DNA from: Rhizomucor pusillus
Lineage: Eukaryota > Mucoromycota > Mucoromycetes > Mucorales > Lichtheimiaceae
Length of the DNA: 64,000 nucleotides
Direction of reading: 5' to 3'
Assembly (NCBI GenBank): GCA_900175165.2
Contig: FWWN02000524.1
Location: 120,988-184,987 of the forward strand
Shown: one piece after another, positions 55,818 to 64,000 of the stretch
How the letters are laid out: every line of letters begins with the position of its first letter
How positions within the stretch are numbered: the first letter of the stretch is position 1
The notes under the pieces: model-generated
Told to the model about the DNA's origin: nothing
Seen by the model: only the letters and a program-made list of their open reading frames with translations
The model's database searches: none
Translations under genes and position numbers: made by a program

Positions 55818-57554
55818 ATGCGACGTCTGAGCACGTCAAGGTCTGCAGGACCAGACCTGATACCACAGCGGCGAGTCCACTACAAACACAAACGACAACG
55901 TTCAAGCAGTAGTCGAACAGCAGCCTATACTCTCGCTCCGTCGTGGACGATAATAGTGATCGGCATCTTGGTCTTTGCGTGCTTGTGGTTCGCGATCCCG
56001 AGTGAGCCAAAGATCAGACGAGTGCAGCTACGTGATCAACCGGCATACGATGGTCTCGCTAGACAGTGTCAAGCGAGACTGTGCAACGCAGCAGGCGAAT
56101 GCTCGGGATGGAGCGTGCATCACGAACATGACAGCAGCTCGTTGCTCAGATCGAAAGGGCTGTATCAAAACCTCGCGGCAATCGATGTCGATTTGGGCTG
56201 TCAAGTGCTCCTTAAGACTAGCCAGGGCGAATGGATGACGATATCACAGGGCCATACAGATTGCAGACAACAGCAATGCCAGGATATTACAGAGATAGAT
56301 TTGCACGGTAAAATATATAAGCATACAGAACGACGACGAAGCTAAAGCGCATGTTGACATGTCTTCCCGGAACAGGCGATTTATACATTCTAGCTAGTCA
56401 ATTGAAAAATCTCGTGGATGGCAAGTAAAAAGTATGTAATCAATCAATAACCTATAAGCTCACGTTGTGTTTGATGATACAGATCCCTCGTTTGCTAATC
56501 GTGAAGTGATGGTCGCCTTTCCGAGCAGCCTTGAAGTGGAAACAGATACGTTCGATATCACACTTATATCACAATTCTCTGTCAATAGATTGGATACATT
56601 TGCTCAGGTTATCAACACCTGGGAGGGACCGATATCTATTGCCATGTGAGTAAATGAAAATTTGTGATATGCGTATCGAAACTGATCGCACGGCGCACGC
56701 AAAGGTATTTAACGCAAATAGAAGATATCTACAAACTAAGAAGCTATTTTGCGAATCCTGCCAACCTACTTTTATATCAACGTGCCAGCGTCGTCGTCCT
56801 GAAACCAGATTACAGCAATCCTGATCGATTAAAATACCCAATCAATCACCTTCGCAACCTCGCCACATCGCTCTCTACAACATCGCACATATTTGTCATG
56901 GATGCCGACTTTATGCCTTCTGCAGGCATGTACAAGCATGCCAAAGCGCATTTATTGCAGCTAGCAGATTCTCAGACGGCCGTTGTTATCCCATGCTTTG
57001 CTATCCGTGAATCTCACGCGAATGAACCGCTGCCAAATACGGTCGCAGAACTGAAACAGCTTTTACGAGCTAATATCGCATACATTACTGACCCGGGAGC
57101 CGGCCACGGCCCAACGCTGGCCGCATCCATGATGGGTTCTAAGAACAACGACGACGACGATTCAAGTGACTTGACGTACGAAGTCTGCTACGAGTCTCAG
57201 TGGGAACCTTACTACATTCTATCACGGCAACATGCGCCATTCTACGATGCGAGGTTCAAGAACCAAGGTGGCGACAAGCAGTCGCATGCACTCCAGTTGA
57301 ACGCGATGGGGTACCGGTTTCTAGTCAGTCTACAAACTTTTATTGTGCACAAGGATCATTCAAAAATGGTGTGGCCGGGCGGCGGATTCAGCGAGTCGCA
57401 GAAAGCCGCGACGAGCTGGAGTTACTTTGAAGAGTTTATGCGGGAAATGGAGGCGTTGTATGGTTCGAATGTGCGCTGGCCGCGAGGTTGCCGTGCAAAT
57501 GCGATTGGATGGCAAATTCAACAGCGCGCTTTGCTGGGTATCGTTGCTGTTTAG
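55818..57554 (+). CDS. Type-II membrane glycosyltransferase, GT49 (LARGE/B4GAT1-like)
   Basis: Predicted 515-aa Golgi enzyme. Exons 55818..56307, 56376..56420, 56483..56645, 56705..57554. A basic cytosolic tail of about 40 residues precedes one signal-anchor helix (WTIIVIGILVFACLWFAI). The catalytic domain has TLISQFSVNRLDTFAQVINTW, HIFVMDADFM (DxD metal site), VIPCFAIRE, CYESQWEPYYILSR and FIVHKDHSKMVWPGGG, which together identify the Glyco_transf_49 family of LARGE and B4GAT1. Intron 2 (56421..56482) is GC-AG. The acceptor in fungi is unknown. The stop codon overlaps that of the next gene by opposite transcription (57551-57554). Confidence 0.87.
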
Positions 57555-58786
57555 AATTCAAAAGATGTGGCGTTCTGGTCGAAACCTCCCAGACTGCCGA
57601 GATCCCACTAAAACTCATGTTGTTAATTCTCTGCTCTTCCCACCGCAGAATCCAACTTACATTATCTTCTATGGTTCGCAACAATGAATAATGATTGTAA
57701 TACTTGTCATTTTCGCGTGCAGTAGATGACCACTTGATATCAGGTCCAAATACGACCGTGTATACGCGATTTTGGTCGGTGTTGCTGTCATCTTCGTCAA
57801 ATGTAACGACGAACAGTGTGTTCTTTGTAAAAGCTGGGCTGGACATCCGTAAATCCAAGAACCGTCTCAGCCATTGCGACGCATAAGAGACGTCTGTGTC
57901 ATGTCCGTCATTCTTGATCTACGGTTTTTTTTTATCGGTTGATAATGTCGATGTGAAAAGAGAGATAAATGTCTTCTTGTTCTTCTTACGTCAGGTGTAT
58001 AAAATACATATTGAGGAACCATGTCGGACACAATGTCTCTGTCGAGCTGGATGCTGTTGACGATCTTGCTGCAACGTCGCCAATCATTCTGGATGTTTCT
58101 AAACGAAATAAATGGGTTGTGCTTGCGAACGTAACCGCTGATGCGCATCTTTCTATTGCATCCACCTGCGTTTATGCAAGTTGTGAGTACTAGTCAGCCA
58201 CCAAACAGGTTCATGCAACTTACCGGTATATTGCTCTTGATATGATTTCCATGTGATGCCCTTGGCTTCCAAGAGATCAATTACATTCTTGCGATCAATG
58301 TTGGATTCAGCGTCCTCGTCGGCTCCATCAGTGGAGCCGCTTATCATTGCAATCTGATTTAATAATTGTTCAGAAAAATATTGCAAAGACGAAAAAATTA
58401 TGTGATCTGCCTGGCAACTTACATAGTTTGGCTGAGAGGGATGCGTCACTCCGTGATAGTTGGTGAGCACACGGCCTTGATAATTCCAAGGCTATCGGTT
58501 AGTATAAATGTATCCAGATATCTATTCTCCTTTACATTTCTTTACCATTATACATGGTTGCCAATGAGCTGAAGATTTTGTCGCGAACAACTTGTTCGTA
58601 ATCCTTATTTTCAAAGACGACGGTGACGATGCGATCAAAGTGCTTGCCCTTGACAAACTGAGGAATCGGTAGTCTTGCAGCGGTCTGATGACTTGTTTCT
58701 ATTGCCGCTGCTGTGGCCGTTTGTTGAGTGAAGAGAATTAGCGTTGAAACGACCAACAGAGTGACAAGAGAGTAGCAAAGTGACAT
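57551..58786 (-). CDS. Secreted phosphoesterase/acid phosphatase (PF04185-type)
   Basis: Predicted 304-aa secreted enzyme. Exons 58786..58546, 58475..58423, 58353..58224, 58165..57990, 57918..57661, 57607..57551. The signal peptide ends near TATAAA. Family motifs: DRIVTVVFENKDYEQVV, LTNYHGVTHPSQPNYIAMISGSTDG, WKSYQEQY, HNPFISFRNI, PQYVFYTPDIKNDGHDT, TLFVVTFDEDD and NHYSLLRTIEDNWDLGSLG. These are typical of fungal acid phosphatases of the phosphoesterase superfamily. The last exon (19 codons) was placed by the family pattern EDN-W-LGSLG. It converges on the GT49 gene with a 4-nt overlap of coding sequence. Confidence 0.9.
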
Positions 58787-59755
58787 GGATTCAAGTTGTG
58801 TCAACGGTTGCGATGTGAACCTGAAGATGACATCTTTATATATTTAGCGGCTGCTATATGGAGTGATCGAAAGTTTGCAACAACGCTCTATTGATCTTCT
58901 TTGTTGGTTGCATTAGGAAATTAACCTAGCACATTTGAAATACATATGTAGCTAGGCATTAGGCTGCACGGGCGCTGCTCCAGGATCTTTGGTAACCTGA
59001 ATAAGACAAGAGCAAGGGACGAAGGGGAGGGAAGCAGGAGTGTAACGGAGACAGAGCGGCAACTTTGCTATCTCTTTTGAGTCTGTAAATGCAGCAGCAA
59101 ATGTAATCACTCAGACTTCATTTATATTGTACCAACAATTTTGGAACCAATGTCTTTTTTCTCATTCATAGAACTCTGTGGCGATCGACAGAAGAAGAAA
59201 CCGTGGGCAAACAGCCTTGAACGTTGGCATTTAGGAACTGGATTTTGCCGATGCCGCGTTGCTTCTTGCGATCTGTCTAGAATTCGACCAGCGGGCATTC
59301 CCCATATTATAACACTCAGTTCATCAATGACGGGACTACTAAATTTGTTGCAAGATGTACAGCGTATTCTGAATACTAAGAACGATCTACTAGGTATAAA
59401 GTACAAGTTTAGAGCAATTGCACGATTAAAAAATGCAATCAAACAAAAAATCGCTTACAGGTACATCCAAAGTCGGTGGTGGATTGGGCTGTCTACCTCC
59501 CAGAATAAGCTCTCTCTGAATAACAAACAGTGGAACCTGTCGTAATTGAAACTGGGACGGCATCGAGATTATCAAGATCGAGCGCACCCACGTGACCTAA
59601 CGTGCTTGTTCAGTTATTGCGAACATGCAAAATGCGGGGTTAACAGATGAGAGAACGGATGTACGGATGGCATTGTAAAGTATGTAGATGACAATAAAAA
59701 AGTTGATAATCAATCCGATATACATATTCATTAAAAACGGTATGGATACAACGGC
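58787..59755. other. Intergenic, with one weak small-gene candidate
   Basis: 969 bp. A CACGTG lies at 59589-59594, and a possible 50-aa minus-strand gene is listed separately. Otherwise nothing supported. Confidence 0.5.
59339..59563 (-). CDS. Possible small protein (50 aa), unverified
   Basis: An ATG at 59563 opens 35 codons (MPSQFQLRQVPLFVIQRELI...) ending at a consensus GTAAGC donor at phase 0. After an acceptor (59388-59387, GTAG) 15 more codons (IVLSIQNTLYILQQI) lead to a stop. Splice signals and phase agree, and a CACGTG lies just upstream, but I recognise no family, so it may be chance. Confidence 0.25.
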
Positions 59756-60421
59756 TTATTGCAAAAGACGATACAAAGTGGAACCGGTCATACCGAGAAG
59801 GCCCAACATGGCAATGTAAGCAAACACACCACGCATGCGCTTGGAAGGATCGCCGGTTAAGTATCCAGATGAGAAAAAGAAGCGGCCGAGGATCCAGACA
59901 CCACCAGAAACACTGGCTGCGATTGGGTGGCGGATACCGCCGATCAAAAGGAACGTGCTGTAGACAGGGAAGATCTCGAGCGTGTTCTGCGTAACCATGC
60001 TGTCAGTCAGTCGTCGCTGTGCTAAAAATGGAAACTCTCCCCCCGCGCCTCCCTAAGGAGCTGTCAAAGTTTAATTTATTCTCTTGTACCTGGTGGACAC
60101 GCTGAGCACAATTGAAAAGGTTCTTGTTTGCATCCTTTTCGGCCTCGGCCTTGTCAGCGTAGGCTTGTTTGTATGCATTTAGTCAGAACCCAAAAGTTTG
60201 TCTTCTACTTGTCCGCCTTCTTCTTACCGTAGGGATACGGCACACCGGCAGCGCGCCGGTACTTGCCCGTCTGTGCTCCCAAGCCGAACACAAAGAGCGC
60301 GCTTGCGGCGAGCGTTGTAAGGACCTATGCACATCATCGTTTGTTAACTCTTGTGAAAATTAAAACTACTTTGTAGCAACCGTACGTAGCCGTATTCTGA
60401 TGGAATAGTAATGGCGACCAT
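59756..60421 (-). CDS. MGST3: Microsomal glutathione S-transferase 3 (MAPEG family)
   Basis: Predicted 145-aa membrane protein with four helices. Exons 60421..60386, 60324..60228, 60163..60090, 59986..59756. The start MVAITIPSEYGYVLTT matches the EYGFVLLT start of animal MGST3. Then come the core FNCAQRVHQNTLEIFPVY (FNCxQRxHQNTLE is diagnostic) and GRFFFSSGYLTGDPSKRMRG (the YxTGxPxKR motif). Members conjugate or reduce lipid hydroperoxides with glutathione in ER or mitochondrial membranes. The first coding exon is only 12 codons. Confidence is high. Confidence 0.93.
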
Positions 60422-61819
60422 ATTCAACAACAAGATTTTTGAAAGCAGTACTTAATTTTGGAAGGCTGGCAGTTTTTATTGTTCTAGTCAAACATACTGC
60501 TTGCGTAAGCCTTCGTCGACTTTTCAAATTCAGATAATGCGAGTACACCGTTGCTGGCGTCATTCTGTGTACTTTATGGGTAGTAAACGTAAGCACTAGG
60601 GAGCGAAAAGGACATGAAATTCCCTTTGCGGTGCTTTTTCCTCTCTAATTGACTGCGTATATGTCATTTTCATTAAAAATTTCGAGAATTCTTCCCTGAG
60701 TCCGCAATTCAACTTTGGCCGTGAATGGCAACAGCCCAGCCCTCAAAAAGTCACACTATGGCTACAGCACACACGCATACCCAGTATGTATTTTTGCTGC
60801 TACACAAATGGTCACGACGACGTGGTGTGCTCACCGTGACAGAAGCTCTAAAGATACAATTCTTCCTGAATGCGAATATGATACTTTAACCTCTCCAGGG
60901 AGTATACGACCTTGTCTGAAACGAGATATTCCAGAACTATTTTCTCAGATTTCTGAAGATTATGTTTCCCTTAGTTGTGCATATGTATACTACATACTTT
61001 GGTGTCGACGATGCCGCCAAGATATCAGAATCTCGGTCATCATCGCGACGAGTGGAAGAAATAGCTCATCCACAGCATCAGCAGAGCATGCATGTATGTG
61101 TCTTTATATTCTATGCGTCATACAGTATATGAAGGGCAATATTTGTAAACACTGTCTGCATACGCACTGGGATGATCTGTGCCCGCATATGTTTACGCAT
61201 CTACATATACTCGGACACATAATGCACACTGCTGCTGTTACAGGAGGTAAACTTGAAAGTGCACCGTACAAACCTTATCACGGAAGCACCATGCCGGCCT
61301 GCGACCGCACCCGGACTTGTCTTTTTTTGGTGCGTCAAGTACGTTAAACACAGCTGCATGTCTCGAAACAGCACAAGTTCGCAGCGTGGCAAAGGACAAA
61401 AAAAGATTAAATGTATGTATGCTGATTGATGATTAGATCTTGAAAGCCGCGGAGGAGTGGCTATATTATCTCCCAGAATGAAGACACGGGAGCTTATGTA
61501 AGTGTGAATAAAAGCAGCAGCTACATTGGGTGCCAAGTTGGTTAGGGTGCATCTAATATATATGTTTATGTGCAAAGTGGGTCACCAAGTAACTTTGAAA
61601 ATCACGGAAGAAAATGAATTGTCGGATGCGGATTGGACCCCTTGTGGCAGCAGCAGATCATCATTACGATTGAAAGACCGTCGTCCTTGGTTACTCAACT
61701 GACACTGGTGCTCTCTCGTTTCCTTTATCTCCCCTTCTTTTCCTGCGTAAGTTCCCCGCCGCTCTTCTCCCACCTTCTTCTTCTTCTTCCTCCTCCTCCC
61801 CACTCTATTTCTTCTTTCA
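60422..61819. other. Intergenic: divergent region, MGST3 / SulP transporter
   Basis: 1398 bp. A 210-codon frame (60715-61347, +) lacks an ATG at its start and any similarity, and is near the length expected by chance in a window of this size. The CTTCTT/CCTCC tract at 61770-61800 precedes the transporter ATG. Confidence 0.5.
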
Positions 61820-63979
61820 ATGGCTATAGCAAAGCCGTACGAACGAACGTTTTCGACTGATACAAGCAAGTAGTCCTGCATAAAACGGGCATTCTATAGT
61901 TATTCCGCTATCTGACACTCAGTGGGAGTATAGGCACTCGCTCATTCCATCTTGAAGACAGCGCTGACGATGAATCGCTGCCTCCAAACGCATCAGAGAC
62001 ACGAGTGCTCATTAACCACGATGATCACGTTCCCCGCTACCTAGCAGCGTCACCTCGCAAGTAGATAAATTGACAGACAGACAGGCTCAGAAAAGAGCGC
62101 CGATTTCTTTTTATTTTTCTAACTATCCTACCAACTTATCACTGCAGTGCCCTCCGTTTCAGTGTACAACAATACCCCAAAGGACAAGTGGGCAATCATC
62201 AAAACCCGGTCAAAGTACTACCTGCCCATACTGCAATGGCTGCCGCATTACAATTTTAATTTGTTTCTGGGTGATTTCCTGGCGGCCCTGACGTGCTCGT
62301 GTCTGCTTATTCCACAGGGTTTGTCGTACGCCACCGCGCTTTGCAAGTTGGAGGCTATCCACGGATTAACGGGAATTGCGTTTCCGGCTATTACTTATGC
62401 TATTTTCGGCATGTCAAGGTAAATCAAAATAATAAGATTTTTGTTTTGGTTGCATCTGCTAGTTGGGAAGCCGTGTATTTATATTTATCACGCTGCTGGT
62501 GATCACTAGGCAAATGTCAGTCGGACCCGAGGCGCCCTTGGCGTTGCTAGTCGGATCATCCATAGCGCAGCAGCAACATCTGCACACTGACAAGCCGATA
62601 GACCCGCTTGCGTGGGCGAGTCTCATGACGACATTTGTTGGTGTCTTTACCTTGGTCCTCGGAATCCTGCGACTCGGGTTCCTGGACAGTCTAATGAGCC
62701 GCGCACTCCTGAGAGGTTTTATCACAGGCGTCGCACTCGTCGTCATGGTGCAGCAGAGCATCATCTTGCTTGGCCTGGTTGACCTCAGCAAAGAATGGGT
62801 AAATATGGGCATAATATTCTAGGGTTGTGATATCCTCCCGTCTTTTGTTTTCTGACAAAATCTCCTTTTAAGGGTATCACGGAAGCATCCTCGAGCATCG
62901 AGCGAATCATTTTTCTGTGCCAGAACATTCAGCATTCTCAGGGCCTGACTTCTTGTGTCTCTGCTGTGGCCGTTTGCACCCTGCTTGGCATGCGCGTTGT
63001 CAAGGCCAAGCAATCGGAGAAACGTTGGGTGCAGCTTTTCCCTGAGGCGCTCTTGGTGGTCATTGTATCTATCCTGCTAACCGATTACTTTGATTGGGAA
63101 AAGGAAGGTCTCGATATTTTAGGTGAGACGGACGCTTCAGGTATCCCGATCCCATCCATTCCGGCGTTTCCAGGGCATAAACATATGAAGGACATGCTCG
63201 TCACTGCTGCCATGATTGCTGTTATCGGTTTTGTCGAGTCTGTTGCAATTGCAAAAACGTACTCTAGCCGCCACAACTACACCGTCAGCCCTAACCGGGA
63301 ACTGGTCGCGCTGGGTCTAGCAAATATTGTCAGCGGATTGATGCAAGGTATCCCAGCATACGGATCTGTAAGTAAATTGTTATAGCGAGACAGCGGGTGG
63401 AGGAGGTAACTGACGTTAGCGCAATGTATAGATTTCTAGAAGCAAAATCAACGACAGAGCAGGCGCGAGAAGTCAAATGGCAGGTTTGCTCAGTGGTTGC
63501 ATCGCATTAATGGCAATCTTGTTTTTATTGCCACTTTTCTATTATCTTCCGAAAGCCGTGCTGTCATCCATCATCTTTGTAGCTGTTCTCTCGCTGTTGG
63601 CTGAACTGCCAGAGGATCTACACTTTATGATCAAGATAGGAGCGTGGAGGGACTTGGGATTGCTGTTGATTACCTTCTCTGCTACCATGGTGATCTCGCT
63701 CGAATTTGGCACCTTGATTGCTGTGACCCTATCGTTGCTCCTTACCATCAAGGAAACCAGCTACCCGCGTATTTCAATCATGGTATGCATTCTATGGTAG
63801 TAGATCTGTAAGGTTTTACTCACAGCTGACTCCTTTCTGCTGATGAATTGCAGGGTCGCGTCAAGGGCACATCCAACAAGTTCAAGCCTATCCAGGAGAA
63901 CCCGGATGGAATTGAGCATCTCGAAGATGTGCTTATTGTCCGCATTGAAGAGCCGCTGTTCTTTGCTAATACAGGCAAG
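61820..63979 (+). CDS. SulP-family sulfate/anion transporter (3' end beyond window)
   Basis: N-terminal part (about 570 residues) of a SLC26/SulP permease. Exons: 61820..61869, 61923..62056, 62148..62418, 62510..62798, 62873..63367, 63432..63782, 63854..about 63974. The N-terminus is acidic and cytosolic. Diagnostic blocks: YYLPILQWLP, GDFLAALTCSCLLIPQGLSYA, MSVGPEAPLALLVG, GFVESVAIAKTYSSRHNY, NRELVALGLANIVSG and SISRSKINDRAGARSQMAG. The STAS domain begins around HLEDVLIVRIEEPLFFANTG. Introns 1 and 2 were set by phase; intron 2 (62057..62147) must be GC-AG. The last donor is either GCAAGT (63975) or GTAGAT (63980). Sulfate is the usual fungal substrate, but VCX1-like or dicarboxylate roles cannot be ruled out. 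Confidence 0.9.
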
Positions 63980-64000
63980 TAGATCACTCGGATAGCAAAA

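Noticed and set aside
59122..59545. Long overlapping frames on both strands
   Set aside because: Neither shows a known domain. Only a small spliced candidate on the minus strand was kept, at low confidence.
500..60421. A single endolysosomal/TORC1 gene cluster (EHD1, VPS11, FERRY3, CASTOR)
   Set aside because: The genes are scattered on both strands among unrelated housekeeping genes; nothing in spacing or shared promoter motifs supports a cluster.
60715..61347. 210-codon plus-strand frame with CxxC-like residues
   Set aside because: No ATG at the start, no similarity, and the length is near what chance gives in a window of this size. Attempts to splice it into a gene from the ATG at 60726 were not convincing.
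1..64000. tRNA, rRNA, CRISPR arrays, viral or toxin genes
   Set aside because: No tRNA box pair, rRNA-like block, regularly spaced repeats or virus/toxin-like coding sequence was recognised by eye. A covariance-model scan would be needed to exclude small RNAs.

Overview
The window is nuclear DNA of a filamentous fungus, most likely an early-diverging Mucoromycota (Mucorales-like). Evidence: genes are split by many short introns (103 were placed between recognisable coding exons, mostly 50-100 nt). The gene set is fungal (PHO80/PCL-type cyclin, GPI-anchored chitin deacetylase, Pmt mannosyltransferase, fungal amino-acid permease) but also keeps genes better known from animals or plants: a CASTOR-like ACT protein, a C12orf4/FERRY3 homologue, MGST3, EHD1 and an LPA1-like 2-phosphoglycerate kinase. 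One AT-AC, U12-type intron is present, which fits a lineage that kept the minor spliceosome. No prokaryotic, viral or CRISPR content was seen. Species assignment is inference.

Layout: 0-5 kb, minus-strand TRS33 (partial), EHD1 and an organellar-type lipase. 6.3-8.5 kb, amino-acid permease (+). 9-10.6 kb, LPA1-like kinase (-). 12-18 kb, GABA aminotransferase, protein O-mannosyltransferase and a 76-aa zinc-binding protein (+). 18.7-19.8 kb, chitin deacetylase (-). 19.8-24.3 kb, a gene-poor stretch holding a 761-bp inverted-repeat element and simple repeats. 24.3-32.1 kb, a cyclin (-), a FERRY3 homologue with an inserted UBA domain (+), ubiquilin/Dsk2 (-) and RPA34 (-). 33.5-40.2 kb, an SH3 membrane protein, a GPI-type Cys-rich protein and a polytopic membrane protein with a long tail. 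40.4-41.7 kb, CASTOR-like protein (-). 42.9-47.3 kb, a tandem pair of multicopper oxidases (+). 47.4-60.4 kb, a compact block: Ca-regulated mitochondrial carrier, ALKBH8-type AlkB protein, VPS11, FAP7, GT49 glycosyltransferase, secreted phosphoesterase and MGST3. From 61.8 kb, a SulP transporter runs off the right edge.

The genes look like ordinary housekeeping and secretory loci, not one functional cluster. Several do act in the endolysosomal and TORC1 sphere (TRS33, EHD1, VPS11, FERRY3-like, CASTOR-like), but this may be chance. The most notable points are the UBA-containing FERRY3 homologue lying 32 bp tail-to-tail with Dsk2, the CASTOR-like protein that keeps the YQTD surface but not the acidic arginine-pocket residues, the AT-AC intron in VPS11, six GC-AG introns among 103, and the multicopper oxidase pair with lysine at the type-1 copper axial position.

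All exon borders were placed by eye from reading frame, family similarity and splice signals. Phases were checked arithmetically for every gene given with exon coordinates.
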